Below are positions 23,475 to 32,692 of a stretch of 64,000 bases of DNA, in pieces. A program made the translations under genes and the position numbers. The notes beneath the pieces were generated by a model. It had not been told where the DNA came from. It worked only from the letters and a program-made list of their open reading frames with translations, and made no database searches. Origin of the DNA: Bacteroidia bacterium (GTDB lineage Bacteria; Bacteroidota; Bacteroidia; AKYH767-A; OLB10); NCBI GenBank assembly GCA_037045145.1, contig JBAOIA010000012.1:1-64000 (forward strand). Direction: 5' to 3'. The stretch's first letter is position 1. Each line of letters starts with the position of its first letter.

Positions 23475-25324
23475 AAACAAAGAAGAGGCTGTCTCAAAAG
23501 TAGGCAGCCTCTTTTGATTTTTTAGAAAATCAAAGGTTATTAACAAAAAAAGAATAGTTATCCAAAAGGGAAAGAAGGAAAGGTGATGCAACTAAATTTG
23601 TTGCATGAGCAAAACCAATATAGTATTCAAACCATATCAGTTTAATCCGCAAATGTTGTTGCCACCGAGTTTTGATGAACTCATTGATAAGAATCATCCG
23701 GTGCGTGTAGTACAACAAATCATCAGCGAAATTAAAATAGATGGGCTGATTGATCAGTATAAAGGAGGTGGTACAAGTTCATATCATCCACGTATGCTAT
23801 TAAGCGCCATTGTGTTCGCTTATTTAAGCAATACGTACAGCAGTCGTAAAATAGAAGCGGCCCTGAAAGAGAACATCCATTACATGTGGCTAACGGGTAT
23901 GAGTACACCGGATCATAATACGATTAACCGTTTTCGCAGTTCGAAATTAAAAAATGAGATTAAAGAAATATTTGCCCAGGTGGTAACCCTGTTGGTAAAG
24001 GAAGAACTGGTTAGTATAGAAGAAGTTTATACCGATGGCACCAAGATAGAAGCCAATGCCAACAAATACACCTTTGTGTGGGGCAAAGCCATCAAAACGC
24101 AAAAGGAAAAAATAGCAAAACAGTTAGAAGCGTTGTGGAACTACAGCCAGCAAGTTGCCGTAGAAGAATTAAAAGATACCGAACCGATTGATTTTAAGAA
24201 CATCGATGCAGCAAAAGTAAAAGCTGTGGCAGCGCAGATTGATGAGGCATTGAAAAACAAACAGGTTGAAAAAAAAACTCTTGACCAAATCAAAAAAGCA
24301 AAAACCGATTTTGTAAAGCGCATGGAAAAGTATGAGCAACAAGAGGCCATACTGGGTAATCGAAACAGTTACAGCAAAACCGATCCGGATGCAACTTTTA
24401 TGCGTATGAAGGAAGACCACATGCGTAACGGACAACTTAAAGCCGGATATAATTTACAAGCCAGTTCATGTCCCGGTAAAAAAATATTTTGTGTGAACTA
24501 CAGCTTGCATCAAAAACCAACCGACACCACTACTCTCATTCCGCACATCAATCAATATCAACAACTTTACGGTAGTTATCCAAAGAGCATCACAGCAGAT
24601 GCCGGATACGGGTCGCACGAAAACTATCAGTTCCTGCAAAACAACAGCATTGAGGGCTATGTTAAATACAACACCTTTGATAAAGAACAAAAGCGCAAAG
24701 CCACCTATAAGAAAGGATTTAAGAGTGATGAACTTTATTACAATAAGGAGCAAGATTGCTACTACTGCCCAATGGGTCAACGCATGCAATACATCAGTAC
24801 TTCAACACGCACAACCGAAAATGGATATACACAACAGGTAAAAAAATACCAGACGCAAAACTGCAACGGATGCCCGTTAAGAAGCGTATGTCATCAATCA
24901 AAAAACAACAGAACAATCGAAGTCAATCAGCAACTGATCCAACTGAAAAATAAAGCCAATGAAAATTTGAAAAGTGAACAAGGCATCGCCCATCGAAAAA
25001 AAAGATGCTACACCATAGAGCCTGTGTTTGCTTGCCTCAAGCAAAACAAAAATTTTAAACGGTTCATGCTGCGATCTATTCCTAAAGTAGAGATAGAGGC
25101 CGGATTGTGCCTGATCGGATTTAATCTCAAACAAAAAGCACTCTTGAACTGAAAAAAATCAAAAAAAGGATGTCATAATCATTAAAAACATCTCCTAATG
25201 CACCATAACGTCCTTCAGGAATAAAAATAAAACTTGATTTCTTTTTAATCATCTGCCTCTATAAAGCAGTATATAAAAAAAGGCTGCCTCAATTTATTGT
25301 TTTGAGACAGCCTCTTTTTTGTTT
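23475..25324. mobile_element. IS1182-like insertion sequence
   Basis: The element is bounded by inverted repeats whose strongest part is GAGGCTGTCTCAAAA (left, ending 23499) against TTTTGAGACAGCCTC (right, from 25300). Allowing one mismatch, the match extends to 25 bases at each end (23475-23499 and 25300-25324). It carries one intact transposase gene. Each end folds into its own hairpin (23483-23513; 25281-25313) with a following T-run, so the ends can act as terminators. I could not define a target duplication. The insertion lies between two genes and interrupts neither. Confidence 0.88.
23605..25152 (+). CDS. IS1182-family transposase
   Basis: A 515-residue DDE transposase, apparently intact. 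The N-terminal domain (FKPYQFNPQMLLPPSFDELI, HPVRVVQQII) and the helical block SSYHPRMLLSAIVFAYL..YSSRKIEA are typical of IS1182/IS5-superfamily enzymes. The first catalytic Asp is in EVYTDGTKIEANAN, the second in ITADAGYGSHENY, and the Glu is likely in the C-terminal YTIEPVFACLKQNKNF. A Cys-rich insert (CYYCPMGQRM, CNGCPLRSVC) before the C-terminal catalytic region is characteristic of this family. The single ORF suggests the element is recent or active. Confidence 0.9.
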   Translation: MSKTNIVFKPYQFNPQMLLPPSFDELIDKNHPVRVVQQIISEIKIDGLIDQYKGGGTSSYHPRMLLSAIVFAYLSNTYSSRKIEAALKENIHYMWLTGMSTPDHNTINRFRSSKLKNEIKEIFAQVVTLLVKEELVSIEEVYTDGTKIEANANKYTFVWGKAIKTQKEKIAKQLEALWNYSQQVAVEELKDTEPIDFKNIDAAKVKAVAAQIDEALKNKQVEKKTLDQIKKAKTDFVKRMEKYEQQEAILGNRNSYSKTDPDATFMRMKEDHMRNGQLKAGYNLQASSCPGKKIFCVNYSLHQKPTDTTTLIPHINQYQQLYGSYPKSITADAGYGSHENYQFLQNNSIEGYVKYNTFDKEQKRKATYKKGFKSDELYYNKEQDCYYCPMGQRMQYISTSTRTTENGYTQQVKKYQTQNCNGCPLRSVCHQSKNNRTIEVNQQLIQLKNKANENLKSEQGIAHRKKRCYTIEPVFACLKQNKNFKRFMLRSIPKVEIEAGLCLIGFNLKQKALLN

Positions 25325-25336
25325 AATTAATTAAAT

Positions 25337-26290
25337 TTATTCAATAACAATTTTCTTAGTTATTGTTTTTCCTGAATCACTGTTTAATATTAGAATGTAA
25401 ACACCTTTAGCGGCATTTTTAAGTTCAACAGTTTTTGATACAACAGAAATATCATTCAGCATATTGGAGTAAATTGTTTTACCCATCATATCGGAAACAC
25501 TAATTTCAAGATTAGTCTTTCCTGTAAAAGAAGCATTAATCCTGAAAGTACCATTTGAAGGATTAGGCATTACTGTCAAGATATTCTCTGCTTCAACATT
25601 GTTGATGGAAGTTGTTATAGTTCCATAAATTTCAAATGGAAAACCTTGTTGTGTAAGAGTAACACCATCATTACAAGGTCCCCATACTGCATTTGTAGGA
25701 TCATATTGCATGCCATTACCTGTTGTAGTGTTGGCATTGGTAAGAGGAGGTGCCCATGGTCCTGAAGCCAAAGTTCCACCGGTTTGCCAATCTATCCAAT
25801 AAGTGCCTGCACTAAGACTCCATGCAGATGGTGGTACAATAACATTGCGCATTACCGGACGATCCGTATTTGTCAATGCTGTTTCTGAAGTTCGGTAAAT
25901 ATTAGAAAAGTAGGTGTTCTGTAACAAACTAGTAGTTTGATCTCCAAAAAGTAATATTCCAACATCCGGTGCACCATCATAAATAGCACAGTTCACCGCA
26001 TTCATTGTTGAAGTAGTACCCGAGCCTGTTTGATAAGCTAAAAAAACAATGGAGTCAATGGTCCAAGTTTGACCTGCAGGAATGATAAAATCATCTGCAA
26101 CGCGATAGCCACTGGAAACAGCATGTCCAATACCTAATGAATTCAATCCATCATGTAAGGCAGAAACATTGGCTCCACCCGCTCCGGCACCCGGTTGATT
26201 AACAATAGAACCATTGTCATAAATAAGTTGTGCATTGGATGTTAGGCTTCCTAATGCTACAGCCGTAAGTAGAGTAAATAATTTTTTCAT
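25337..26290 (-). CDS. Exported protein with T9SS sorting domain
   Basis: 317 residues. Signal peptide MKKLFTLLTAVALGSLTSNA, then a beta-rich domain of about 210 residues with YRVADDFIIPAGQTWTIDSI and YWIDWQTGG. This resembles the jelly-roll-like domains found in secreted Bacteroidota proteins of unknown role. The C-terminus (about 235-317) is a type A T9SS domain: LTVMPNPSNGTFRINASF, DMMGKTIYS, KGVYILILNSDSGKTITKKI. It is unrelated to the array family at the left of the window. A TAnnTTTG box precedes it on the minus strand. The IS element inserted just behind its stop codon. Confidence 0.83.
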   Translation of the reverse strand: MKKLFTLLTAVALGSLTSNAQLIYDNGSIVNQPGAGAGGANVSALHDGLNSLGIGHAVSSGYRVADDFIIPAGQTWTIDSIVFLAYQTGSGTTSTMNAVNCAIYDGAPDVGILLFGDQTTSLLQNTYFSNIYRTSETALTNTDRPVMRNVIVPPSAWSLSAGTYWIDWQTGGTLASGPWAPPLTNANTTTGNGMQYDPTNAVWGPCNDGVTLTQQGFPFEIYGTITTSINNVEAENILTVMPNPSNGTFRINASFTGKTNLEISVSDMMGKTIYSNMLNDISVVSKTVELKNAAKGVYILILNSDSGKTITKKIVIE

Positions 26291-26317
26291 ATTTTATTGA
26301 TTTTGAAATTTACAATT

Positions 26318-26325
26318 CAAAAATA
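26318..26325 (-). promoter_or_regulatory. -7 box of the T9SS gene at 25337-26290
   Basis: The minus-strand reading is TATTTTTG, 27 bases before the ATG at 26290. Confidence 0.5.
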
Positions 26326-26409
26326 GTTTTTTAACTAATATAATTATCAAAAAAATACGCGATTAATAAAAAAATATAACCATTAATTTTAGCAAATATG
26401 TTGATAACA

Positions 26410-27405
26410 TCAGCTAAAATCAATTTCAGTACTGTCACCAATATTCAGACTCTGACTTAGACCTTTTAAAAAAGCATCACTTCCAATTACAGAATGATGT
26501 AAAACGGCAGATTCTAATTGCGAATACGAGCCAATAATTGAATCTTTAATTATAGAATATTTTACAATGGTATGTTCGCCAATAGAAACATGAGGACCAA
26601 TAATGGAATCGGAAATATCGCAGTTGTAGGCAATACTCACCGGAGGAATGATGATCGTGTTTGGAAACTTCTGTGGTTTGGTATTTGTTTCTGCGATACG
26701 GTCTAACAAAATAGCATTAGTTTCAAGGAGGCTTTCTTTGTTTCCACAATCAAACCAATTGCCCACATGAAAGACTTTGATTTTCTCACCATCATCAATC
26801 ATACGCATCATGGCATCAGTCAGATGATATTCATCGCGTGTTTTCAGGTTATTTTCAATAATGTAATTAAGCGCTTCAAATAAATGCCCTGCCTGCTTGA
26901 TAAAATAGATTCCTACTAGAGCAAGGTTAGATTTTGGAATAACCGGTTTTTCATGCAGCTTGGAAACAAAACCATCATCATTCAATTCAACGACACCAAA
27001 ATTTCGCGGGTCATCAACTTTTTTTACTCCTAAAAGAGAATGTTCTGCTTGTTTAAAAACATGAATGTCAAAATCAATAATTGTGTCACCCAAAACAATG
27101 AGCATTTCATCTTCTGCATGAACATGGTTGCGGGCAAACCAAACAGAATGACCGGTACCCTCACGTGGCTCCTGTACTATAAATACGGCTTTAAGAGAAG
27201 GATATTTGCTTTTTACAAATTCTTCAATTTTTTCGCCCATATAACCTATAATAAATACAAACTCATCATATCCTGACTGTACGAAATAATCAATGATATG
27301 AGCCAGAATGGGATGACCTGCAACCGGCACCAAAGTTTTTGGCTGCGTGTGTGTATGGGGGCGAAGTTTAGTACCAATACCGGCAACCGGAATTACAATT
27401 TTCAT
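26410..27405 (-). CDS. Sugar-1-phosphate nucleotidyltransferase with hexapeptide tail
   Basis: 331 residues. The N-terminal Rossmann-like domain opens with MKIVIPVAGIGTKLRPHT and QPKTLVPVAGHPIL, the pyrophosphorylase signature G.GT.LRP(n)PK. LIVLGDTIID holds the metal-binding Asp. The C-terminal part (about 250-331: NTIIIPPVSIAYNCDISDSI, IGPHVSIGEHTIV, SIIGSYSQLE) forms left-handed beta-helix turns. The layout fits glucose-1-phosphate thymidylyl/uridylyl-transferase or mannose-1-phosphate guanylyltransferase-like enzymes. Which sugar and nucleotide are used cannot be decided. It stands alone, divergent from fbaB, and probably feeds envelope polysaccharide synthesis. Confidence 0.85.
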   Translation of the reverse strand: MKIVIPVAGIGTKLRPHTHTQPKTLVPVAGHPILAHIIDYFVQSGYDEFVFIIGYMGEKIEEFVKSKYPSLKAVFIVQEPREGTGHSVWFARNHVHAEDEMLIVLGDTIIDFDIHVFKQAEHSLLGVKKVDDPRNFGVVELNDDGFVSKLHEKPVIPKSNLALVGIYFIKQAGHLFEALNYIIENNLKTRDEYHLTDAMMRMIDDGEKIKVFHVGNWFDCGNKESLLETNAILLDRIAETNTKPQKFPNTIIIPPVSIAYNCDISDSIIGPHVSIGEHTIVKYSIIKDSIIGSYSQLESAVLHHSVIGSDAFLKGLSQSLNIGDSTEIDFS

Positions 27406-27478
27406 TTCAAGATAATTAATGTAAAAATATTAATGTACAGAACAGTATAAGTATGATGGTATGGAATAAAAAAAAATG

Positions 27479-27486
27479 TAGTTTTG
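27479..27486 (+). promoter_or_regulatory. -7 box of fbaB
   Basis: TAGTTTTG is 30 bases upstream of the ATG at 27517, in the divergent spacer with the nucleotidyltransferase gene. Confidence 0.55.
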
Positions 27487-27516
27487 CCACACTTAACTGA
27501 CATTTAAATACATATT

Positions 27517-28572
27517 ATGTTGAACAAAATTACGGAATTACTTGGAAAAGATGCTGAGAAATTATTAAACCACGTTTGTAAAACAGTTCCAAAGGAAACA
27601 TTACATCAGCCGGGGAGTGACTTTGTTGACCGCATTTTTATTCCTTCAAACAGAAGTAATCAGGTTATGCGTAGTTTGCAGTCGCTCTATAATCATGGCA
27701 GGCTATCGGGCACAGGCTATATGTCTATTCTTCCTGTTGACCAGGGAATTGAACACTCTGCAGGAGCAAGCTTTGCACCAAACCCAATGTTTTTTGATCC
27801 TGAAAATATTGTAAAGTTAGCCATTGAAGGAGGTTGCAATGCAGTTGCTTCAACGTATGGAGTACTGGCATCGGTTTCTCGAAAATATGCACATAAGATA
27901 CCTTTTATTGTGAAAATAAATCACAATGAATTCCTGACCTATCCAAATAAATTTGATCAGATAATGTTTGGCACAATTGACGAAGCATGGAATATGGGTG
28001 CTGCAGCTGTTGGTGCAACAATTTATTTTGGAAGTGAAGAATCATCGAGGCAAATAGTTGAAGTTGCACAAGCTTTTGAACATGCGCACGAATTGGGAAT
28101 GGCAACAGTTCTTTGGTGCTATTTACGTAACCCGGGTTTTAAAAAGGATGGTGTAGATTACCACACTGCTGCAGATCTAACAGCACAGGCAAATCATCTT
28201 GGAGTAACTATTCAGGCCGATATCATCAAACAAAAACTACCAACGCTTAATGGAGGTTATACAGCTATCAATTTCGGCAAAACACATAAAGATGTTTATA
28301 CAAAACTTTCTTCTGATCACCCAATAGATTTATGCCGATATCAGGTATTGAATTGCTATAATGGACGTATGGGATTAATCAATTCAGGTGGAGAATCAAA
28401 AGGTGCAACAGATATGGCCGAAGCCGTTACAACAGCAGTAATAAATAAAAGAGCAGGAGGGCAAGGTTTGATTTCTGGACGTAAAGCATTTCAGAAACCA
28501 TTTAAAGAAGGCGTTGAAATGTTAAATGCTATTCAGAATGTATATCTTTCAAAAGAAGTTACTTTAGCATAG
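27517..28572 (+). CDS. fbaB: Class I fructose-bisphosphate aldolase (DhnA type)
   Basis: Cleaves fructose-1,6-bisphosphate into two triose phosphates through a Schiff base, without metal. The length of 351 residues matches E. coli FbaB. Signature segments: [51 protein letters not shown] (a conserved Lys in the barrel), [26 protein letters not shown] and [13 protein letters not shown]. It is a single gene with its own promoter; accD follows after about 60 bases and may be partly co-transcribed. Confidence 0.94.
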   Translation: MLNKITELLGKDAEKLLNHVCKTVPKETLHQPGSDFVDRIFIPSNRSNQVMRSLQSLYNHGRLSGTGYMSILPVDQGIEHSAGASFAPNPMFFDPENIVKLAIEGGCNAVASTYGVLASVSRKYAHKIPFIVKINHNEFLTYPNKFDQIMFGTIDEAWNMGAAAVGATIYFGSEESSRQIVEVAQAFEHAHELGMATVLWCYLRNPGFKKDGVDYHTAADLTAQANHLGVTIQADIIKQKLPTLNGGYTAINFGKTHKDVYTKLSSDHPIDLCRYQVLNCYNGRMGLINSGGESKGATDMAEAVTTAVINKRAGGQGLISGRKAFQKPFKEGVEMLNAIQNVYLSKEVTLA

Positions 28573-28633
28573 AATTTTACACAGTACATCAGTTGATAAA
28601 CCCAACATTTCATTAACGTAAACTGATACATAC

Positions 28634-29479
28634 ATGACTTGGTTTAAAAGAATTAAAGAAGGAATTACCACCTCTACCAAAGAGAAAAAAGAAACTCCGG
28701 AGGGATTATGGTATAAATGTCCTTCATGCAAAGCTATTGTTCCATCATTGGAGCATACAGAAAACAGATATGTATGTCCAAAATGCAGTTATCATGATAG
28801 AATTGGGTCTGAAGAATATTTTGACATACTTTTTGATGATAATCAGTTTACAGAGTTTAATACAGAACTGACCTCTGCCGATCCATTAGGTTTTGTTGAT
28901 ACAAAAAAATACACAGACCGATTGCGCGATACCATTTCTAAAACGAAATTGAAAGATGCAATGCGTACTGCTGTTGGTAAGGTAAACGGAAACGACTTAG
29001 TAGTGGCATGCATGGATTTTCAGTTTATAGGGGGAAGTATGGGTTCTGTAATGGGAGAAAAAATTGCAGGGGCAATTGATTACAGTATTCAACATAAAGT
29101 ACCATTAATGATTATAAACAAATCGGGTGGTGCACGTATGATGGAAGCAGCATTTTCTTTAATGCAGATGGCAAAAACTTCAGCAAAGCTTACCAGACTT
29201 GCAGATGCCGGATTGCCTTATATAAGTTTACTTACAGACCCAACTACAGGTGGTGTAACAGCTTCTTTTGCTATGCTTGGTGATTTAAATATTGGTGAAC
29301 CAAATGCATTAATTGGTTTTGCCGGTCCGCGTGTTGTTAAAGAAACTATTGGTAAAGATTTACCTAAAGGATTTCAAACATCTGAATTTGTTCTTGAGCA
29401 TGGTTTTCTGGATAAAATTGTTGACCGCAGACAATTAAAAGCTACCATTGGGCAGTTGCTAAGTATGTTTAAGAATTAA
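28634..29479 (+). CDS. accD: Acetyl-CoA carboxylase carboxyltransferase subunit beta
   Basis: Beta subunit of the carboxyltransferase that moves CO2 from biotin to acetyl-CoA to make malonyl-CoA for fatty acid synthesis; it pairs with AccA. 281 residues. The N-terminal zinc ribbon has four Cys (CPSCKAIV and CPKCSYHD). The crotonase-fold core contains [59 protein letters not shown] and [21 protein letters not shown]. All are canonical, and the length is normal. Confidence 0.96.
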   Translation: MTWFKRIKEGITTSTKEKKETPEGLWYKCPSCKAIVPSLEHTENRYVCPKCSYHDRIGSEEYFDILFDDNQFTEFNTELTSADPLGFVDTKKYTDRLRDTISKTKLKDAMRTAVGKVNGNDLVVACMDFQFIGGSMGSVMGEKIAGAIDYSIQHKVPLMIINKSGGARMMEAAFSLMQMAKTSAKLTRLADAGLPYISLLTDPTTGGVTASFAMLGDLNIGEPNALIGFAGPRVVKETIGKDLPKGFQTSEFVLEHGFLDKIVDRRQLKATIGQLLSMFKN

Positions 29480-29605
29480 TAGCTACCGCTAAACTATTAT
29501 TGGTGCAATTAACGCTGGCCACCAATATTGGACTTTAGTAATATATTTAAAAACTTTTTACAGGTTTTGCACGTTATTCGTACTTAAATAATTACTAAAA
29601 ATAAA

Positions 29606-30481
29606 ATGTATCGCAGAGAATTTTTAGCATCAATTGCCGGTATAGGAGCTGTTGGAACTTTAAGTTCTCTTAAAAACATTACTGATGACTTGAGCAATAC
29701 CGATAAGATGCCGGTGTTGTTTATAGGACACGGCTCTCCAATGAATGGCATTGAAAACAATGAGTTCAGTAATCAATGGAAAAAATTAGGTCAGTCGTTA
29801 CCGCTGCCAAAGGCAATAGTTGTTGTTTCTGCACATTGGTTGACAAAAGGAACTTTTATTACTGCAATGAATAACCCCAAAACCATTCATGATTTTGGTG
29901 GATTTCCACAAGCACTTTATGATGTACAGTATAATGCACCGGGCAGTCCTGAATTAGCTCAAAAAACAAAAAACCTTTTCAAGTCGGTAAATGCAACTTT
30001 AGACCATGATTGGGGCCTTGATCATGGAGCATGGACTGTTACAAGAAGAATGTATCCTGATGCAAATATTCCTGTGCTTCAAATCAGCATTGATATTAAT
30101 AAACCGGCATCTTTTCACTATCAATTAGGGAAAGAACTTGCTTCGCTTCGAACAAAGGGGGTGTTGATTATTGGAAGCGGCAACATGGTTCATAACCTTG
30201 GGAAAATTGCATGGAATAAAATTGATGAAGTTGGCTTTGGCTATGATTGGGCAGTTGAAATGCATCAACTTTTTAAATCAAAAATTGCAGACAATGATCA
30301 TCAGGCATTAATTAATTATACCTCCCTCAGTAAATCTGCTTTGCTGGCTGTACCCACACCAGATCATTATTTGCCATTAATGTATATTCTTGGGCTGCAA
30401 CAAAAAAATGAAAATGCTGAATTTTTTAACGATAAGTTAGTTGCCGGTTCAATCAATATGACTTCAGTGCAATTTGGATAA
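29606..30481 (+). CDS. ygiD: DODA-type extradiol dioxygenase (YgiD family)
   Basis: 291 residues. The N-terminus MYRREFLASIAGIGAVGTL looks like a Tat-type signal (RREFLAS followed by a hydrophobic stretch), so the enzyme may be exported. The core belongs to the class III extradiol / 4,5-DOPA dioxygenase family. FIGHGSPMNGIENNEF and VSAHWLTKGTF supply two metal-binding His, with HDWGLDHGAWTVTRRMYP, GSGNMVHNLG and TPDHYLPLMYILG following. The E. coli homologue opens the catechol ring of L-DOPA in vitro; the natural substrate is uncertain. The gene stands alone and is convergent with the next. Confidence 0.87.
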   Translation: MYRREFLASIAGIGAVGTLSSLKNITDDLSNTDKMPVLFIGHGSPMNGIENNEFSNQWKKLGQSLPLPKAIVVVSAHWLTKGTFITAMNNPKTIHDFGGFPQALYDVQYNAPGSPELAQKTKNLFKSVNATLDHDWGLDHGAWTVTRRMYPDANIPVLQISIDINKPASFHYQLGKELASLRTKGVLIIGSGNMVHNLGKIAWNKIDEVGFGYDWAVEMHQLFKSKIADNDHQALINYTSLSKSALLAVPTPDHYLPLMYILGLQQKNENAEFFNDKLVAGSINMTSVQFG

Positions 30482-30483
30482 CA

Positions 30484-31461
30484 TTATTCTTCCCTACGTT
30501 TATTCTTTTTGTCAGAAACAATTAAGTAAGTACAAAAAGGTAGTCCGTCCACAAAAACATCCAATGTTCTTTTCTTATTCGATTCAAACAAATAATCGAA
30601 ATATACAAGACTATCAACCTGAGTAAATGTATTTTGCAATCTTTCAGATTTTTTTCCGTCACGAATTTCAATTTTACCAACTGCAAGACTATCCATTGAT
30701 TTGAAATAAAAACGTTTCTTTAAACCTTTGTAAACAGGTATCACACCATCAGCGGGTCTTAAGGCATATATGCCGTTATCAAAAAAGAAATCATAAACTT
30801 TAGGGTATTTGAGAAAAGTATTCTTGTCAACAATTGTATCTAAATATTGAAAGTTTCCATTTAAAGGAAGATGTGTTAAAACTACCTGACGCGGATGCAA
30901 TGCAAAATATCTCTCGGTAAAACGTTTTGTAAAAGTCTTATCACCATTTTCAAAATATCCACTTGCCAGCATCACATCCATTATATACCACTTATCATAA
31001 AGTTTTACTGTATTCCAAATATGATTTGGTTTTTTAATTTTTGTTCCGGGCAATTCGCTTCGTCTAAGAAATCCATTCACCGAAAGGCATGTTATACTCA
31101 TTCTTGCACATATTGTATTCAAAATATTTGCATAACCTTCGGCCAGTGCTGTTTTATTTTTAAAAACATCGTTAGCACTAACATTTGCTTTTAACGGATG
31201 ACGTTGGTTTTTTATGTCATACATAATGTTTTCAGTTACCCATCGGAATGCAGCTCTGAAACGAAAATGAGGGCGGTCAAACTCTCTACTGATTACAGCA
31301 GCCAATGTATCAATGCTACTACATTGTTCGGGCTTTAGTTTTAAAACAAATTCATCCACCGTGCTATAATCAAGTACAGGAATTTTGATTCGTTTTTGTG
31401 AAAAAAGAGAGGTAGAAAGAAATAAAAATACTAATGCTGTAAAAAAGCTTTTATGGAACAT
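30484..31461 (-). CDS. Exported transglutaminase-like protein lacking the catalytic Cys
   Basis: 325 residues with signal peptide MFHKSFFTALVFLFLSTSLFSQ. Residues 60-185 follow the transglutaminase-like/papain fold plan: FRAAFRWVTENIMYD, then KTALAEGYANILNTI, where active members have a Cys before the [EQ]GYA. A His region (KPNHIWNTVKLYDKWYIMDV) and the family Asp follow. The position of the nucleophilic Cys is Ala107, so protease or crosslinking activity is not expected. It probably serves as a binding module in the periplasm or at the cell surface. The C-terminal 140 residues match nothing I recognise. It ends three bases from the stop of the dioxygenase gene on the other strand. Confidence 0.75.
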   Translation of the reverse strand: MFHKSFFTALVFLFLSTSLFSQKRIKIPVLDYSTVDEFVLKLKPEQCSSIDTLAAVISREFDRPHFRFRAAFRWVTENIMYDIKNQRHPLKANVSANDVFKNKTALAEGYANILNTICARMSITCLSVNGFLRRSELPGTKIKKPNHIWNTVKLYDKWYIMDVMLASGYFENGDKTFTKRFTERYFALHPRQVVLTHLPLNGNFQYLDTIVDKNTFLKYPKVYDFFFDNGIYALRPADGVIPVYKGLKKRFYFKSMDSLAVGKIEIRDGKKSERLQNTFTQVDSLVYFDYLFESNKKRTLDVFVDGLPFCTYLIVSDKKNKRREE

Positions 31462-31525
31462 GAAAAGGTTTTGGTTATAAAATCTTGGCCAAAATACTAT
31501 TTTATCTTTCTAAAGTCAACAGACT

Positions 31526-32680
31526 TTAAGTCGAAGCGGAATTTTTTCTTCTTAAAAGCGTAATTCCAACGATTGAAACAATAATGCATGCCACAGCAAT
31601 AATCTCTGCCTGTGTAATAGCTTTTCCAAAAATGTGGTATTTGGTGTTAACTCTAATCTGTTCGATAGCGAGGCGTTCTATACCAGTGAAAAATAAGTAA
31701 ACAAAGAAAAGTATTCCGGGAGTAACAATTTTAGTTCGTAGTTTCCATAAAACAAAGAAAAGAATAATACAGGCAATCGCTTCATATAATGGCGTAGGAA
31801 AAACCGGAGGTATCAACTCAAAACAATGTTTTCCAACACAGCCTTCAATAGGAACACCTTCGCCAATTACATTATGCGGATAGTTATAACTCCACATCCA
31901 ATCCGGAAAAGGGAACCATGATGGTTTTGCCAATGTGTTTACAATGCCCCAGTCGCCATCACCTGAAAAGTGACATCCTAATCTGCCTGTTCCATAGGTC
32001 AGCATTAATGCCGGTGCAGCAACATCACACATCACTAAAGGGGGCACATTTAACCTTTTACTGCTATACCATATTACGGCAGCTGCACCACAAATCAATC
32101 CGCCAAAAAAAGTTAGTCCACTGAATGAAATTAATGCATCAACAGGGTCTTTTAAAAAATCATCAAAATTCTCCAGGTTATGAAATATTTTGGCACCTAT
32201 TAATCCGGCAACCGCAGCTGCTATTGTAATATTCATTACAAACTGATGAGGATAACCAACTTCTGTAACAGTTTGCGGAACTGCTAATTTTTGCTTATCC
32301 TTTTCTTTGTATTTACTCCACACAGAATAGGCCCCAAGCAATATTCCTCCAATGACATTACCTCTTGATGACAATAAAAATGTTTGTGGATCATTAACAA
32401 GGTCACTATAATTCAAAATGGCATCAAGCAATTTAAATCCAACAATAAATCCAACAACACCTGACCAAAATAGCTCTAATGTAGTTGCTGGTTTTCCTTT
32501 AATGGTAGTAACAGTGAAAGATTTTAATAAACCATTCTGCTCTTTTCGTTTAAACTCTAAAACTAAAATATATGCAGCCAGAAAAAAAGACAATGCCAAT
32601 ATGAGCCCGAATGTTTGAATTGGCAAAGGAATATTTATGCCCAGTAAATCATGGAGTGCATCGGATAGAGTAGGGTACAT
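31526..32680 (-). CDS. lgt: Lgt-family prolipoprotein diacylglyceryl transferase
   Basis: 384 residues with about seven membrane helices. Lgt transfers diacylglycerol from phosphatidylglycerol to the lipobox Cys of prolipoproteins. The family signature GRLGCHFSGDGDWG contains the conserved Arg, and the C-terminal GIERLAIEQIRVN holds the second Arg-containing motif. It is about 100 residues longer than E. coli Lgt, with a polar insert around 115-140. The motif HGGLIG reads FFGGLICG here, so the important His is Phe. This long form seems usual for Bacteroidota, but true Lgt activity is inferred, not certain. mtaB lies 13 bases upstream on the same strand, so the two are likely co-transcribed. 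Confidence 0.8.
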   Translation of the reverse strand: MYPTLSDALHDLLGINIPLPIQTFGLILALSFFLAAYILVLEFKRKEQNGLLKSFTVTTIKGKPATTLELFWSGVVGFIVGFKLLDAILNYSDLVNDPQTFLLSSRGNVIGGILLGAYSVWSKYKEKDKQKLAVPQTVTEVGYPHQFVMNITIAAAVAGLIGAKIFHNLENFDDFLKDPVDALISFSGLTFFGGLICGAAAVIWYSSKRLNVPPLVMCDVAAPALMLTYGTGRLGCHFSGDGDWGIVNTLAKPSWFPFPDWMWSYNYPHNVIGEGVPIEGCVGKHCFELIPPVFPTPLYEAIACIILFFVLWKLRTKIVTPGILFFVYLFFTGIERLAIEQIRVNTKYHIFGKAITQAEIIAVACIIVSIVGITLLRRKNSAST

Positions 32681-32692
32681 GGATGTTAAATA

